64,000 bases of DNA from an uncultured Pelagibacteraceae bacterium (GCA_902524345.1 CABZCX010000001.1:253001-317000), one strand, 5' to 3'. Positions 19,004 through 31,051 are shown, numbered from the stretch's first letter. Numbers and translations are program-made. The notes: generated from the letters alone by a model not told the origin.

Positions 19004-19376
19004 AAGACCATTATCCCCACATATTCAAATTTATAGATGGCATGTCTCATCTTTAGTATCCATATCACATAGAATCACAGGAATTGTAAATATCATTGCT
19101 ATCACTCTAATTTGTTTGTGGGTATCATTAATTTTTATTAGTGAAAATAATCACGAGATGATTAATTTATTCTTCAGTTCCAAAATTGGTAAATTTATTA
19201 TTTTAGGTCTAACATGGTCTTTTTCATTTCAAATATTAAGTGAAATAAGACATTTAATCATGGATTTGGGCTATGGATTTGAGTTAAAGACTTCTAAAAT
19301 TACAGGTTTGTTAGTTATGTTTGGTTCTTTAATATTAACAGTGATATTTTATATAATTGGGAAAAATTTAATTTAA
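18993..19376 (+). CDS. sdhC: Succinate dehydrogenase cytochrome b subunit
   Basis: SdhC is a three-helix membrane anchor of complex II. The N-terminal signature RPLSPHIQIY and SISHRITG (His26-Arg27), plus the heme-ligand histidine His87 in EIRHLIMDLG, identify it. The 127-residue length is normal. The gene starts inside the end of asd (11-base overlap) and is followed by sdhD after one base. Confidence 0.95.
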   Translation: MENKRPLSPHIQIYRWHVSSLVSISHRITGIVNIIAITLICLWVSLIFISENNHEMINLFFSSKIGKFIILGLTWSFSFQILSEIRHLIMDLGYGFELKTSKITGLLVMFGSLILTVIFYIIGKNLI

Positions 19377-19377
19377 C

Positions 19378-19695
19378 ATGATAAATGCAACGAAGAAGTG
19401 GATTTTTTTAAAAATAAGTGGTGCATTACTAGTTCCACTGATGTTGTGGTTCATTTTAAACTTTATAAAAATCTATGACCAAGATTACTTAAATTTTGTA
19501 AGTTTTTTTTCAAACCCTTTAACTAAGTTTTTGTTTAGTATATTTATTGTTAATGCTTATTTCTTTTCTGCATTAAGTATAAGTGAGGTTTTTGAGGATT
19601 ATATTAAGGAGGATAAAATCAAAAATGTCGCAAATAGGCTTTTATATATTTCGGCAGTGGTAATTCCTCTAATTACAATTATATTAATTAATTAA
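19378..19695 (+). CDS. sdhD: Succinate dehydrogenase membrane anchor subunit
   Basis: This 105-residue protein with three hydrophobic helices lies between sdhC and sdhA, which gives its identity; the conserved VFEDYI motif (residues 71-76) corresponds to the quinone-side motif of SdhD. The histidine that in E. coli SdhD (His71) is the second axial ligand of heme b should stand ten residues before this motif's first acid; here that position is Phe63, and the whole protein has no histidine. Heme in this complex II may be bound differently or lost. The assignment by position is firm. Confidence 0.88.
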   Translation: MINATKKWIFLKISGALLVPLMLWFILNFIKIYDQDYLNFVSFFSNPLTKFLFSIFIVNAYFFSALSISEVFEDYIKEDKIKNVANRLLYISAVVIPLITIILIN

Positions 19696-19697
19696 AT

Positions 19698-21473
19698 ATG
19701 AGTTCTTATAAAATAGTTGATCATGAGTATGACGTTGTTGTTTTAGGTGCGGGTGGGTCCGGACTAAGAGCTGCAGTAGGTTTAAGTGAAGTAGGATTAA
19801 AAACTGCATGTATTTCTAAAGTGTTTCCTACCAGAAGTCATACTTCTGCTGCGCAAGGAGGAATATCAGCTGCGCTTGGTAACATGGGAGAAGATGATTG
19901 GCGTTGGCATATGTATGACACAGTCAAAGGTGCAGATTGGTTAGGCGATCAAGACAGTATCGAATACCTATGTAAAGAAGCTCCAAAAGCAGTAATTGAA
20001 TTAGAAAAATACGGTGTACCGTTTAGTAGAACGGAGGATGGAAAGATTTATCAGAGACCGTTTGGTGGTATGACCAAAGATTATGGAAATGGAATCGTCC
20101 AAAGAACTTGTGCGGCTGCTGATAGAACCGGACATGCAATTTTGCATACTCTGTATGGACAAGCTTTAAAACACAAAACAGAATTTTTTATTGAATATTT
20201 TGCATTAGATTTGTTGATGAAAGATGGAGCATGTAAAGGCTTAATTGCTTGGAATTTGAATGACGGAACGATCCATAGATTCAGAGCCCATACAGTAATT
20301 ATTGCAACAGGTGGTTATGGAAAAGTTTATTATTCAGCAACCTCAGCACACACATGCACTGGAGATGGAAATGCTATGGTTTTAAGAGCAGGTTTGCCAC
20401 TTCAGGATATGGAATTTGTTCAATTTCATCCTACAGGAATTTATGGACATGGTACATTAATAACCGAAGGTGCTAGAGGTGAAGGAGGCTACCTAACAAA
20501 TTCTAAAGGTGAAAGGTTTATGGAGAGATATGCACCTAAAGCAAAAGATTTGGCATCAAGAGATGTTGTAAGTAGATCAATGTCAATTGAAATAAATGAA
20601 GGAAGAGGCGTTGGAAAAGATCAAGATCATGTTCATTTGAATTTAAGCCACTTAGATAAAGATATAATTGAAAGTAGGTTGCCAGGTATTACTGATGCTG
20701 CGCGATTATTTGCAAATGTTGATGTTACAAAAGATCCAATTCCTGTAGTACCTACTGTTCATTACAATATGGGTGGCATTCCAACGAATTACAAAGCAGA
20801 AGTACTGACTGTTAACGGTTCAGAAAAAACTGTGCCTGGATTAATGGCAATAGGAGAAGCTGCATGCGTATCAGTGCACGGAGCTAATAGATTAGGTTCC
20901 AATTCGTTAATTGATTTAGTTGTTTTTGGAAGAGCAGCAGCAAAAAGAGCAGCAGAATTAATTAAACCAGGAACGCCTCATGAACAAATTAGTGAGACGG
21001 AAACACAAAAATGTTTGGATCGATTTGATAAATTAAGGAATGCAGAAGGAGATATTGGTACAGCAGAATTGAGACAATCAATGCAAAAAACAATGCAATC
21101 AAAATGTGCAGTTTTTAGAACAGAGAAAACTTTAAAAGAAGGTGTTAACGAAATTAGAAAGACCTACGATGGATTAGGCTCTGTATCAGTAAAAGATAAA
21201 TCTTTAATATTTAACACAGATTTAGTAGAGACACTTGAATTTGATAATTTAATAAGACAGGCAGTTGTAACAGTAGATTCAGCGTATAACAGAAAAGAGA
21301 GCCGAGGAGCTCATGCGAGGGAGGATTACCCAAAAAGAGATGACGAAAAATTCATGCAACATACTCTTGCTTGGTGCAACGGAAAAGATACTAAAATAAG
21401 TTATAGAGAAGTTCATAAGTCTACTTTAACTAACGATGTTCAATATTTTCCACCTCAGGAAAGAGTATATTGA
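19698..21473 (+). CDS. sdhA: Succinate dehydrogenase flavoprotein subunit
   Basis: SdhA oxidises succinate to fumarate with covalently bound FAD. The Rossmann motif [14 protein letters not shown], the FAD-linking His48 in [10 protein letters not shown] and the active-site region [14 protein letters not shown] are present. Its 591-residue length is normal. It starts 2 bases after sdhD, and its stop overlaps the sdhB start by 4 bases (ATGA type). Confidence 0.98.
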   Translation: MSSYKIVDHEYDVVVLGAGGSGLRAAVGLSEVGLKTACISKVFPTRSHTSAAQGGISAALGNMGEDDWRWHMYDTVKGADWLGDQDSIEYLCKEAPKAVIELEKYGVPFSRTEDGKIYQRPFGGMTKDYGNGIVQRTCAAADRTGHAILHTLYGQALKHKTEFFIEYFALDLLMKDGACKGLIAWNLNDGTIHRFRAHTVIIATGGYGKVYYSATSAHTCTGDGNAMVLRAGLPLQDMEFVQFHPTGIYGHGTLITEGARGEGGYLTNSKGERFMERYAPKAKDLASRDVVSRSMSIEINEGRGVGKDQDHVHLNLSHLDKDIIESRLPGITDAARLFANVDVTKDPIPVVPTVHYNMGGIPTNYKAEVLTVNGSEKTVPGLMAIGEAACVSVHGANRLGSNSLIDLVVFGRAAAKRAAELIKPGTPHEQISETETQKCLDRFDKLRNAEGDIGTAELRQSMQKTMQSKCAVFRTEKTLKEGVNEIRKTYDGLGSVSVKDKSLIFNTDLVETLEFDNLIRQAVVTVDSAYNRKESRGAHAREDYPKRDDEKFMQHTLAWCNGKDTKISYREVHKSTLTNDVQYFPPQERVY

Positions 21474-22252
21474 TGGTACAAATTAATTTACCTAAAGATT
21501 CAGAGATAAAAAAAGGTAAATATTTTAAAGATAAAACTGGCTCAAAAAATTTAAGAAAAGTAAATATTTATAGATGGGACCCATCAACTGGCGAAAATCC
21601 TCGTATTGATACCTATGAGGTTGATATGGATAATTGTCCATCCAAAGTTTTAGATATTTTAAATAAAATTAAAAATGAGATAGATCCAACATTAGCTTAT
21701 AGGAGATCCTGTGCCCATGGGGTTTGTGGTTCATGTGCAATGAATATGGGTGGCAAAAATGGTTTGGCATGCACAAAACCACATGAAGAAATAGATGGCG
21801 ATATAGATATTTATCCATTACCACACTTAAAAGTTAAAAAAGATTTAATCGGAGATTTAGATGGATTGTATAAACAATATCAGTCAATCGAGCCTTGGTT
21901 AAAAAATAATTCCAAATCCGAAACAAATGAAATTATTCAATCTAAAGAAGATAGGGCTAAACTAGATGGTGCATATGAGTGTATTATGTGTGCTTGTTGT
22001 TCAACATCATGCCCAAGCTATTGGTGGAATGGTGATAAATATTTAGGTCCTGCAGTTCTTTTACAGGCATATAGATGGATAGTTGATAGCAGAGATGAGG
22101 AAAGAAATTCCAGACTAAAAAAAGTGGCAGATGAGCTTAAACTTTATAGGTGTCATACAATTATGAACTGTACTAGTGCTTGTCCTAAAGGTTTAAATCC
22201 CGCAAAAGCTATTGCTGAAATAAAAAAAATGTTAGCAACTGCCAATATTTAA
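21470..22252 (+). CDS. sdhB: Succinate dehydrogenase iron-sulfur subunit
   Basis: SdhB carries electrons from SdhA to quinone through three clusters. The 2Fe-2S ligands are in [15 protein letters not shown] and the later NGLAC; the 4Fe-4S and 3Fe-4S ligands are in [33 protein letters not shown]. The length is 260 residues. It is the last gene of sdhCDAB; a 43-base gap without a recognisable terminator separates it from mmsA. Confidence 0.98.
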   Translation: MMVQINLPKDSEIKKGKYFKDKTGSKNLRKVNIYRWDPSTGENPRIDTYEVDMDNCPSKVLDILNKIKNEIDPTLAYRRSCAHGVCGSCAMNMGGKNGLACTKPHEEIDGDIDIYPLPHLKVKKDLIGDLDGLYKQYQSIEPWLKNNSKSETNEIIQSKEDRAKLDGAYECIMCACCSTSCPSYWWNGDKYLGPAVLLQAYRWIVDSRDEERNSRLKKVADELKLYRCHTIMNCTSACPKGLNPAKAIAEIKKMLATANI

Positions 22253-22295
22253 ACAATAGACTAATAAGAGTTTTTAATCTAAAACACCCCTATTC

Positions 22296-23789
22296 ATGAA
22301 ATTAATTGAACATTTCGTTGGTGGAAAAATAATTCCTGGCACTTCAAATAAAAAAGGCAAAGTTTTTAATCCGGCTACAGGTGAACAAGAAAAAGAGGTA
22401 AAGTTAGGCTCCAAAGATGATCTGGATAAAGCAGTTTTAATTGCTAGAGAGGCCTTTAAAGAATGGTCTTTAAAACCTCCACTCCAAAGAGCTAGAATAA
22501 TGTTCAAATTTAAGGAACTTATAGAAAAAAATTCAGATGAGTTAACAAAACTAATAGTTTCGGAACATGGAAAGGTTTATGAGGATGCAAGAGGTTCTCT
22601 TACTAGAGGTCTAGAAGTTGTAGAATTTGCGTGCGGTATTCCTCATTTGCTTAAAGGAGAATTTTCAGAAAATGTCGGAACCAACGTTGATAGTTGGTCT
22701 ATGAGACAGCCTTTAGGAGTTGTTGCTGGTATCACACCATTTAATTTTCCCGCAATGGTTCCTATGTGGATGTTTCCAATAGCAATTGCTTGTGGAAATA
22801 CTTTTATTTTAAAGCCATCCGAAAAAGATCCATCATGCTCGATTAAGTTAGCTGAATTATTAAAAGAAGCTGGACTTCCTGATGGAGTTTTTAATGTTGT
22901 AAATGGTGATAAAGAAGCGGTTGATGCAATTTTAACAAACAAAGATATTAAAGCTGTAAGTTTTGTTGGTTCTACTCCTATTGCTAAATACATTTATGAA
23001 AATTCAGCTAAAAATGAAAAAAGAGTTCAAGCACTTGGTGGTGCAAAAAATCATTTAGTTGTTATGCCTGATTGTGACTTGGATGGTGCAGTAAATGGGT
23101 TAATGGGGGCTGCTTATGGGTCTGCAGGAGAACGATGTATGGCTCAATCGGTGGCAGTTGCAGTGGGTGATATTGGGGATGAATTAGTGTCAAGATTATC
23201 AAAAAAAGCCGAAGCTTTAAAGGTTGGTCCTGGGATGGATAAGGACTCTGAGATGGGCCCATTAGTTACAAAAGAACATCTTGAAAAAGTAAAAAGTTAT
23301 GTAGACCTGGGTGAAAAAGAAGGTGCAAAATTAATAGTTGATGGAAGAAATTTAAAATTACAAGGATATGAGAATGGTTTCTATATTGGTGGCTGTTTAT
23401 TTGATCATGTTAAAAAAGATATGAGAATTTATAAAGAAGAAATTTTTGGGCCTGTTTTATCTGTTGTGAGAGTTAAAACTTTCGAAGAAGCAGCAAAATT
23501 AATCAATGATCATGAATATGGAAATGGAGTAAGTATTTACACAAGGGATGGTGATGCCGGAAGAACTTTTGCAAGTAAAATTCAAGTAGGTATGGTTGGT
23601 ATTAATGTGCCTATTCCTGTGCCAATGGCTTTTCATAGTTTTGGTGGATGGAAAAGATCTTTATTTGGCGATAGTGCAATGCATGGCATGGAAGGAATAA
23701 AATTTTATACAAAATTAAAAACAATAACATCTAGATGGCCTTCAGGTATTCGGTCTAATGCCGAATTTGTGATGCCAACAATGAAATAA
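22296..23789 (+). CDS. mmsA: Methylmalonate-semialdehyde dehydrogenase (CoA-acylating)
   Basis: The 497-residue aldehyde dehydrogenase has the nucleophile Cys281 in SAGERCMAQSVAV and the block QALGGAKNHLVVMPD, in which the usual ALDH general-base glutamate is replaced, the mark of the CoA-acylating MmsA branch. It would turn methylmalonate or malonate semialdehyde into propionyl- or acetyl-CoA in valine, inositol or beta-alanine breakdown. Its place between sdhB and mdh (3-base gap) suggests co-expression with the TCA genes. Confidence 0.92.
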   Translation: MKLIEHFVGGKIIPGTSNKKGKVFNPATGEQEKEVKLGSKDDLDKAVLIAREAFKEWSLKPPLQRARIMFKFKELIEKNSDELTKLIVSEHGKVYEDARGSLTRGLEVVEFACGIPHLLKGEFSENVGTNVDSWSMRQPLGVVAGITPFNFPAMVPMWMFPIAIACGNTFILKPSEKDPSCSIKLAELLKEAGLPDGVFNVVNGDKEAVDAILTNKDIKAVSFVGSTPIAKYIYENSAKNEKRVQALGGAKNHLVVMPDCDLDGAVNGLMGAAYGSAGERCMAQSVAVAVGDIGDELVSRLSKKAEALKVGPGMDKDSEMGPLVTKEHLEKVKSYVDLGEKEGAKLIVDGRNLKLQGYENGFYIGGCLFDHVKKDMRIYKEEIFGPVLSVVRVKTFEEAAKLINDHEYGNGVSIYTRDGDAGRTFASKIQVGMVGINVPIPVPMAFHSFGGWKRSLFGDSAMHGMEGIKFYTKLKTITSRWPSGIRSNAEFVMPTMK

Positions 23790-23792
23790 AAA

Positions 23793-24755
23793 ATGAGTAA
23801 AATATCTTTAATTGGAGCAGGACAAATTGGTGGAACTCTTGCACATTTAATAGGAACAAAAGAACTAGTTAATGAGGTGGTTTTATTTGATGTGGCTAGT
23901 GGTATTGCTAAAGGAAAGGCATTAGACATTGCACAATCTTCATCTGTAGATGGATTTAACGTCAAGTTTTCTGGAACTGATAATTATGAGGATATAAAAA
24001 ATTCAGATGTAATTATAATTACTGCAGGTGTCCCAAGAAAACCTGGAATGAGCCGAGATGATCTTCTAGGAATTAATTTAAAAATTATTAAACAGGTTGC
24101 TGAGGGGGTAAAGAAAAATGCACCAAACGCCTTTGTAATTTGTATCACTAATCCTTTAGATGTTATGGTTATGGCATTCCAAAAATTTTCAGGTTTGCAA
24201 TCAAATAAAGTTGTTGGTATGGCAGGTATTTTAGATAGTTCAAGATTTAAATTATTTTTATCACTAGAATTAAATGTGCCGGTAAGAGAAATTGAGGCAA
24301 TGGTTATGGGTGGTCATGGTGACACCATGGTTCCTATGCCAAGATTTACAAAAATTTCAGGTAAACCATTGTTAGAGTTTGTAAAGGATGGAAAGATCTC
24401 TTTAGAGAGAATTGAGGAAATTAATCAAAGAACACGAGATGGTGGTGCGGAGATAGTTAAATTTTTAGAGAAAGGATCAGCCTTTTATGCACCAGCAGCT
24501 TCAGGTGTTCAAATGGCAGAAGCATATTTGAATGATCAGAAAAAATTATTACCTTGTGCTGTACAATTAAATGGAGAATATGGTGTGAAAAATGTTTATG
24601 CAGGTGTTCCTGTTGTAATTGGAAAAGATGGAGTAGAAAAAATTCAAGAGATTGATTTAGATGAAAAAGAAAAAAAAGAATTTATGCATTCAATAGATGC
24701 TGTGAAAGCTTTATGGGAAGCTGCATCTAAAATAGATCCTGACTTATCTAAATAA
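23793..24755 (+). CDS. mdh: Malate dehydrogenase (LDH-like type)
   Basis: Mdh interconverts malate and oxaloacetate with NAD. Key features are the Rossmann loop [10 protein letters not shown], substrate arginines in [12 protein letters not shown] (Arg82, Arg88) and catalytic His175 in GGHGDTMVP. Its length of 320 residues and motif set place it in the LDH-like MDH group common in alphaproteobacteria. The gene stands directly ahead of sucC (2-base gap), the usual alphaproteobacterial mdh-sucCDAB order. Confidence 0.97.
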   Translation: MSKISLIGAGQIGGTLAHLIGTKELVNEVVLFDVASGIAKGKALDIAQSSSVDGFNVKFSGTDNYEDIKNSDVIIITAGVPRKPGMSRDDLLGINLKIIKQVAEGVKKNAPNAFVICITNPLDVMVMAFQKFSGLQSNKVVGMAGILDSSRFKLFLSLELNVPVREIEAMVMGGHGDTMVPMPRFTKISGKPLLEFVKDGKISLERIEEINQRTRDGGAEIVKFLEKGSAFYAPAASGVQMAEAYLNDQKKLLPCAVQLNGEYGVKNVYAGVPVVIGKDGVEKIQEIDLDEKEKKEFMHSIDAVKALWEAASKIDPDLSK

Positions 24756-24757
24756 TA

Positions 24758-25918
24758 ATGAATATTCACGAGCACCAAGCGAAACAAATATTAAAAAAAT
24801 ATGGAGCTGTAGTTCCTAAAGGGGTATTTGCGCTCAGTGTTGATGAGCTTATTGAAAAAGCAAAAGCGTTAAAAACTGATAAATATGTTCTTAAAGCACA
24901 AATTCACGCAGGTGGTAGAGGAAAAGCTGGTGGTGTAAAAATTTTAAAATCTATTGAGGAATTGACTGTAGCAGCTAAAGAATTAATTGGAAAAATATTA
25001 ATAACTCATCAAACTGGCCCTGAAGGTAGAGAGGTAAAAAGATTATACGTAGAGGAATCTTCAAACATAGATAAAGAGTTTTATTTATCGTGTCTAGTTG
25101 ATAGATCAAGTTCTAAAATTGCATTCATATCAAGCGATCAAGGAGGAATGGATATCGAAGAAGTTGCAAGCAGCTCACCTGAAAAAATTATAACCACAAA
25201 AGTAGATATGGATAACGAAATTTCCAATTCAGATTGTGAAAAAATAATTAAAATTTTTAATTTAAAAGAGGACTTAAAAAAACAAGCAGTATTACTAATA
25301 AAATCAATATATAAAATGTTTATAAGCACGGATGCAAACATGGTTGAAGTAAATCCATTGATTTTGACAAAAGAAAAAAAAATTGTTTGTTTAGATGCAA
25401 AAGTTAATTTCGATTCAAATGCTTTATTCAGACATCCAGAAATTGTTGAATTAAGAGATTTAAATGAGGAAGATCCTACCGAAATAGAAGCTAGCAAGCA
25501 TGATCTTGCATATATCAAGCTAGATGGAAGTATTGGCTGTATGGTGAATGGAGCAGGATTAGCAATGGCTACGATGGATATAATTAAATTATATGGAAAA
25601 GAGCCAGCAAATTTTTTAGATGTAGGTGGTGGAGCATCTAAAGAAAAAGTATCTGCTGCATTAAAGATAATTCTATCAGATAAAAATGTTAAAGGTATTT
25701 TAATAAATATTTTTGGGGGAATTATGCGATGCGATGTTCTTGCTCAAGGAGTAGTTGATGCAGCTAAAGAAATGAATATTAATGTTCCTTTAGTTGTTAG
25801 ATTAGCAGGTACAAATTTTAAAGAAGGCAAAGAGATTCTTGATAATTCTGGATTAAAATTAATTTCTGCAGAAAATTTAGATGATGCGGCTAAAAAAATT
25901 GTTGAGGCAATAAAATAA
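24758..25918 (+). CDS. sucC: Succinyl-CoA synthetase beta subunit
   Basis: SucC is the ATP-grasp subunit of the enzyme that makes ATP (or GTP) from succinyl-CoA. It begins [16 protein letters not shown] and has the nucleotide-binding [15 protein letters not shown] and the C-terminal [13 protein letters not shown] block. The length is 386 residues. It is one base from sucD. Confidence 0.98.
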   Translation: MNIHEHQAKQILKKYGAVVPKGVFALSVDELIEKAKALKTDKYVLKAQIHAGGRGKAGGVKILKSIEELTVAAKELIGKILITHQTGPEGREVKRLYVEESSNIDKEFYLSCLVDRSSSKIAFISSDQGGMDIEEVASSSPEKIITTKVDMDNEISNSDCEKIIKIFNLKEDLKKQAVLLIKSIYKMFISTDANMVEVNPLILTKEKKIVCLDAKVNFDSNALFRHPEIVELRDLNEEDPTEIEASKHDLAYIKLDGSIGCMVNGAGLAMATMDIIKLYGKEPANFLDVGGGASKEKVSAALKIILSDKNVKGILINIFGGIMRCDVLAQGVVDAAKEMNINVPLVVRLAGTNFKEGKEILDNSGLKLISAENLDDAAKKIVEAIK

Positions 25919-25919
25919 T

Positions 25920-26795
25920 ATGTCAGTTTTAGTAAATAAGAATACCAAAGTAATTTGTCAGGGATTTACTGGCGCACATGGAACTTTCCATTCTGAGCAG
26001 ACCATAAAATATGGAACTAATCTTGTTGGTGGAGTTACGCCAAAGAAAGGCGGACAAAAACATTTAGACAGACCAGTTTTTAATAGCGTTTTAGAGGCAA
26101 AAAACGATGTAGGTGCAGACGCAACTATGATTTATGTACCTGCTAAATTTGCAGCAGCAGCAATTATTGAAGCAATTGATGCATCAATTGAACTTATTGT
26201 TTGTATTACGGAAGGAATTCCAATTCAGGATATGATTAAGGTCAGACAAAAATTAAGCGGATCTAGTAGCAGATTGATCGGACCTAATTGTCCAGGAATA
26301 ATTACACCAGATGAATGTAAAATAGGAATTATGCCAGGCAATATCCATAAAAGAGGAAGTGTTGGAATTGTATCAAGGTCAGGCACATTAACATATGAGG
26401 CAGTGGCTCAAACTACTGAAAATGGACTTGGTCAATCAACTTGCATAGGAATTGGTGGAGATCCTATAAACGGTACAAATTTTATAGATTGTTTAGATTT
26501 ATTTTTAAATGATGATGAAACAGAGTCTATTTTAATGATTGGTGAAATTGGAGGAACTGCTGAAGAAGAAGCTGCTGAATTTATAAAAAATCACAAAATC
26601 AAAAAGCCTATAGTTGGGTTTATTGCAGGAATTACTGCCCCTCCAGGCAGAAGAATGGGGCATGCTGGTGCTATAATTTCAGGTGGCAAAGGTGGAGCCA
26701 AAGATAAAATTAAAAAAATGGAAGAAAGTGGCATTACTGTTGCTAAATCACCATCAATTATTGGAAAAACTTTATTTAATAAACTGTCTAATTGA
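25920..26795 (+). CDS. sucD: Succinyl-CoA synthetase alpha subunit
   Basis: SucD binds CoA and carries the phosphohistidine, His248 in [14 protein letters not shown]. The N-terminal [15 protein letters not shown]oA-binding loop and [10 protein letters not shown] are standard. The length is 291 residues. A 35-base AT-rich gap separates it from sucA. Confidence 0.98.
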   Translation: MSVLVNKNTKVICQGFTGAHGTFHSEQTIKYGTNLVGGVTPKKGGQKHLDRPVFNSVLEAKNDVGADATMIYVPAKFAAAAIIEAIDASIELIVCITEGIPIQDMIKVRQKLSGSSSRLIGPNCPGIITPDECKIGIMPGNIHKRGSVGIVSRSGTLTYEAVAQTTENGLGQSTCIGIGGDPINGTNFIDCLDLFLNDDETESILMIGEIGGTAEEEAAEFIKNHKIKKPIVGFIAGITAPPGRRMGHAGAIISGGKGGAKDKIKKMEESGITVAKSPSIIGKTLFNKLSN

Positions 26796-26830
26796 AAAAT
26801 AATATTAGAGAGATATATTGAATTAAAAAG

Positions 26831-29749
26831 ATGTCTTCATCAAAAAATCTTGATTTCGAAAAAACTTCATTTTTAAATAAGTCTAACAGTGCGTTCATAG
26901 AAGAGATGTATTTAAAATTTATTAATAAAGATTTAGATCTTCCAGAAAGTTGGACAAATTATTTTGAGGAGATTGGTGAAGAATTAAATGTAATTGCAAA
27001 AGAAATTAATGGTCCATCTTGGGGACCAACCAAAAAAAAGATAAATCTAGACGAATTACAAAAGAAAATAGAAGATCAAGATAAAAGTTATGTTAAAAAT
27101 ACCAAACCAGATTCATCAGAAAAATTTAATTTTCAATTACTTGCTGACTCAAACAAAGATTCTATAAGTGCTGTAGCATTAATTAGAGCATATAGATTAA
27201 GGGGCCATTTATTAGCAGATCTTGATCCTTTAGAAATGAGAGAGTCAGAATATTTGGATGAACTTCACCCAGAATTCTATGGCTTTAAAAAAGAAAATTA
27301 TGAAAAGAAAATTTTTCTAAATGGAGTGATCAATCGTAAATATGCAAATATAAGAGAGATACTTAAATTTATGAAGAGAACCTATTGTGGAAAAATAGGT
27401 TATGAGTTTATGCATATTTCAAATCCAGTTGAAAGAAAGTGGTTTAGAGACAGAATAGAGCAAGATAAGAATGCACTTCAGTTTACAAAAAACGGCAAGG
27501 AGGCAATTTTAAATAAATTAGTTCAGGCAGAGGGATTTGAAAAATTTTTAGCTACTAAATATGTTGGCACAAAAAGGTTTGGTTTAGATGGTGGAGAAAG
27601 TTTAATTCCTGCCCTTGAACAAATAATAAAAATTGGAGGGCAAAACAATATAAAAGAAGTTAAGATAGGCATGTCTCATAGAGGTAGACTGAATGTTTTG
27701 GCAAATGTTTTACAAAAATCTTATAAAAGAATTTTTAATGAATTTGCTGGTGAGTTTAGTTCTGATACTAAAGATAGTGCTGGAGATGTTAAATATCATC
27801 TTGGAGCATCATCAGATAGAGAGTTTGACGGAAATTCAGTTCATGTAAGTTTAACAGATAACCCTTCTCATTTGGAGGCTGTCAATCCAGTGGTTTTAGG
27901 ACAAACAAGAGCTAAACAATTTTTTCATAAAGACAAAGAGAGAAATAAAGTAATACCTATTCTCATTCATGGAGATGCAGCTTTTGCAGGTCAAGGCGTT
28001 GTAGCTGAATGTTTTGCTATGTCCGGATTACCAGGTCATAACACTGGTGGAACAATCCATATTATTGTTAATAATCAAATAGGATTTACTACTAGTCCAA
28101 GATTTGCCAGGTCCTCGCCTTATCCATCAGATGTTGCAAAAATGGTAGAGGCACCGATACTTCATGTTAATGGAGATGATCCAGAAGCTGTTGTTTATGC
28201 GACCAGAATAGCTGCAGAATTTCGATTAAAGTTTAACAGAGACGTAGTGGTGGACTTAATTTGTTACAGAAGGTTTGGACATAATGAAGGAGACGAGCCT
28301 TCATTTACCCAACCTTTAATGTATAAAAAAATAAGATCGCATCCTAGTGTTTATAAAATTTATGGAAGTAAACTTGTAAATGAAAACTCAATTACACAAG
28401 AATTGTTAGATCAAAACGTCAAATCATTTAAGAATTTGCTTGATGAACAATATAAAAGTGCAAAAGATTATAAACCTAAAATAGAATGGTTTGAGGGAAC
28501 ATGGTCAAGATATAAGCCTGAAAAAGGTAAAGATAAGAGGGGTATAACTGGTTACGACGAAAATAAACTAAAAACAATTTCAAATAAAATTAATGTCATT
28601 CCTAAGGAAAAAAATATTCACAAAACTATTTCTAAAATATTCAATGTCAGAAAAGAAAGGATTGAAAAAGGAACTGGAATTGATTGGTCTTCTGCGGAGG
28701 CTCTTGCGTTTGGATCTTTGCTTGAGGAAGGATATCCAGTCAGACTTGTAGGCCAAGATTCTGGTAGAGGGACATTTAGTCAACGACATTCTGTTTTAAG
28801 AAATCAAATAGATAATACTAGGTATGTTCCTCTTAATAATATTTCTAAAAATCAAAAGCAATTTGAAGTAGTGGATAGTTTTTTATCAGAACTTGCGGTT
28901 TTAGGTTTTGAATATGGTTACAGTCTTGTAGAACCAAATACTCTCACTCTTTGGGAGGCTCAATTCGGTGATTTTGCAAACGGTGCTCAAGTAGTAATTG
29001 ATCAATTTATTGCATCAGGAGAGAGAAAATGGAATAGAGCATCTGGGATAGTTATGTTATTACCTCATGGGTATGAAGGACAAGGACCAGAGCATTCATC
29101 AGCAAGGTTGGAAAGATTTTTACAATTATGTTCAAATGATAATTTGCAAGTTATGAATTGTACAACTCCAGCAAACTATTTTCATGCCTTAAGAAGACAA
29201 ATGCATAGAGATTTTAGAAAACCTTTAATAATTATGACACCTAAATCTTTATTAAGACATAAACATTGTATTTCGGATTTAGATGATTTTAATAAAAAAA
29301 ATTCTTTTCATAGAGTTTTATGGGATCATGCTATAGATCCAAAAACTAAAGGGTTTATAAAATTAAAGAAATCCAAAAAAATCAAAAAAGTGATTATTTG
29401 CTCTGGAAAAATTTATTTTGATTTACTTGAGGCTAGAGAAAAATTTAAAAAAGATGATATTGTATTTTATAGAATTGAGCAACTTTATCCCTTTCCAGTC
29501 AAAGCTCTTGCAAAGGAACTAAAACCTTATGCCAAGAATGCTAATTTTTACTGGTGTCAGGAGGAACCAAAAAATATGGGGGCTTGGTTTTCAGTTAGAG
29601 ACTATATCCAATGGACATTAGATAATATAAAAGCTAATAATAATCATGTTTCTTATATTGGCAGAAGTCCTGACGCATCGCCCGCTACAGGATATGTTAA
29701 AAGACATATTATGCAACAACAAGAAATTATTAAAAAAGTTTTTGATTAA
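26831..29749 (+). CDS. sucA: 2-oxoglutarate dehydrogenase E1 component
   Basis: SucA is the thiamine-diphosphate decarboxylase of the 2-oxoglutarate dehydrogenase complex. Recognisable blocks are the N-terminal E2-binding helix (FIEEMYLKF), GMSHRGRLNVLANVL, HGDAAFAGQGVVAE and the ThDP motif with NNQIGFTTSP, and in the C-terminal half LLPHGYEGQGPEHSSARLER. The length of 972 residues is normal. sucB follows after 6 bases. Confidence 0.98.
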   Translation: MSSSKNLDFEKTSFLNKSNSAFIEEMYLKFINKDLDLPESWTNYFEEIGEELNVIAKEINGPSWGPTKKKINLDELQKKIEDQDKSYVKNTKPDSSEKFNFQLLADSNKDSISAVALIRAYRLRGHLLADLDPLEMRESEYLDELHPEFYGFKKENYEKKIFLNGVINRKYANIREILKFMKRTYCGKIGYEFMHISNPVERKWFRDRIEQDKNALQFTKNGKEAILNKLVQAEGFEKFLATKYVGTKRFGLDGGESLIPALEQIIKIGGQNNIKEVKIGMSHRGRLNVLANVLQKSYKRIFNEFAGEFSSDTKDSAGDVKYHLGASSDREFDGNSVHVSLTDNPSHLEAVNPVVLGQTRAKQFFHKDKERNKVIPILIHGDAAFAGQGVVAECFAMSGLPGHNTGGTIHIIVNNQIGFTTSPRFARSSPYPSDVAKMVEAPILHVNGDDPEAVVYATRIAAEFRLKFNRDVVVDLICYRRFGHNEGDEPSFTQPLMYKKIRSHPSVYKIYGSKLVNENSITQELLDQNVKSFKNLLDEQYKSAKDYKPKIEWFEGTWSRYKPEKGKDKRGITGYDENKLKTISNKINVIPKEKNIHKTISKIFNVRKERIEKGTGIDWSSAEALAFGSLLEEGYPVRLVGQDSGRGTFSQRHSVLRNQIDNTRYVPLNNISKNQKQFEVVDSFLSELAVLGFEYGYSLVEPNTLTLWEAQFGDFANGAQVVIDQFIASGERKWNRASGIVMLLPHGYEGQGPEHSSARLERFLQLCSNDNLQVMNCTTPANYFHALRRQMHRDFRKPLIIMTPKSLLRHKHCISDLDDFNKKNSFHRVLWDHAIDPKTKGFIKLKKSKKIKKVIICSGKIYFDLLEAREKFKKDDIVFYRIEQLYPFPVKALAKELKPYAKNANFYWCQEEPKNMGAWFSVRDYIQWTLDNIKANNNHVSYIGRSPDASPATGYVKRHIMQQQEIIKKVFD

Positions 29750-29755
29750 TAAGAT

Positions 29756-31051
29756 ATGAGTGAAAAAATTATAGTTCCAGTTTTAGGTGAGAGTATAACT
29801 GAGGCAACAGTTTCAAAATGGTTAAAAAATGAGGGTGATGAAGTTAAAATTGATGAGCCAATTGTTGAGCTAGAAACTGATAAGGTAAATTTAGAGGTTC
29901 CATCACCTATATCAGGTAAATTGACAGAAATTATTTCAAAAAATGGATCTGTTGTAGAAGTTGGAGCACATTTAGGATCGATAGAGGAAATTGGGACAAG
30001 TGAGGAAAAGAGTCAAAAAATTGAGAAAATTAAGCCAACTGTAAAGAGAGAAAATATTGAAAATTCAGAACCTGAGCAAAATGAGCCTCAACTGTTAGAA
30101 ACTGAGTTAGTTGATAAATTAGACGAACAAGAGCAACCACTTGTTTTAACGAAAGAAGTAAAGGCTAAACCAATTATAAATGAAAAGCCAAATGATCAAG
30201 TTTTGTCTCCCGCAGTAAGAAAAATTGTTGCTGAGAACAAAATTAACTTAGAGACTATAAAAGGGTCTGGAAAAGATGGAAGATTATTAAAGGGAGACTT
30301 AATTAATTTAATGAGCAAGAATCCCTCACCATCAGAAAGAAAAATAAAATATGGTCAGGAAGAACGAATAAGAATGACCAGATTGAGACAGACTATTGCT
30401 AAAAGATTGAAACAAGCTCAAGAGAATGCTGCATTACTAACTACTTTTAATGAAGTTGATATGACTAACATAATTGAGATGAGAAAAAATAATCAGGACG
30501 ATTTTCAAAATCGATTTGGAATAAAGTTAGGAATGATGTCTTTTTTTGTAAAGGCCTCTATCGTAGCACTAAAAAACTTTCCAGCTGTAAATGCTGAAAT
30601 TGAGGGTGACGAGATTATTTACAAAAATTATTACAACATAAGTTTTGCAGTCGGAACAGATAAAGGTCTTGTTGTTCCTGTTTTAAAAGATGCTGACGTT
30701 ATGTCATTTGCAGAAATTGAAAAAAATATTAAAGAAATTTCGGATAAAGCAAAAAGTGGAAAACTTACTATTGAAGATCTTCAGGGTGGAACCTTTACAA
30801 TTAGTAATGGAGGGGTCTATGGTTCTATGCTGTCAACACCAATTTTAAATTTACCACAATCAGGCGTTTTAGGTATGCACAATATAGTTGAGAGACCTGT
30901 TGTTATAGAGGGTGAAATTATGGTCAGACCAATTATGTATTTAGCTTTGTCTTATGATCATAGAATTATTGATGGTAAAGAGTCTGTTTCTTTTTTAAAA
31001 ATGATAAAAGAAAATTTAGAGGATCCAAGAAGGTTATTTTTAGATATTTAA
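29756..31051 (+). CDS. sucB: Dihydrolipoamide succinyltransferase (2-OGDH E2)
   Basis: SucB has one N-terminal lipoyl domain with the lipoyl-lysine Lys43 in [11 protein letters not shown], a flexible Glu/Pro-rich linker, a peripheral subunit-binding domain ([18 protein letters not shown], around residues 149-166) and the acyltransferase domain ending in [16 protein letters not shown] with the catalytic histidine. The length is 431 residues. It is followed without a gap by lpd, the E3 component. Confidence 0.97.
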   Translation: MSEKIIVPVLGESITEATVSKWLKNEGDEVKIDEPIVELETDKVNLEVPSPISGKLTEIISKNGSVVEVGAHLGSIEEIGTSEEKSQKIEKIKPTVKRENIENSEPEQNEPQLLETELVDKLDEQEQPLVLTKEVKAKPIINEKPNDQVLSPAVRKIVAENKINLETIKGSGKDGRLLKGDLINLMSKNPSPSERKIKYGQEERIRMTRLRQTIAKRLKQAQENAALLTTFNEVDMTNIIEMRKNNQDDFQNRFGIKLGMMSFFVKASIVALKNFPAVNAEIEGDEIIYKNYYNISFAVGTDKGLVVPVLKDADVMSFAEIEKNIKEISDKAKSGKLTIEDLQGGTFTISNGGVYGSMLSTPILNLPQSGVLGMHNIVERPVVIEGEIMVRPIMYLALSYDHRIIDGKESVSFLKMIKENLEDPRRLFLDI

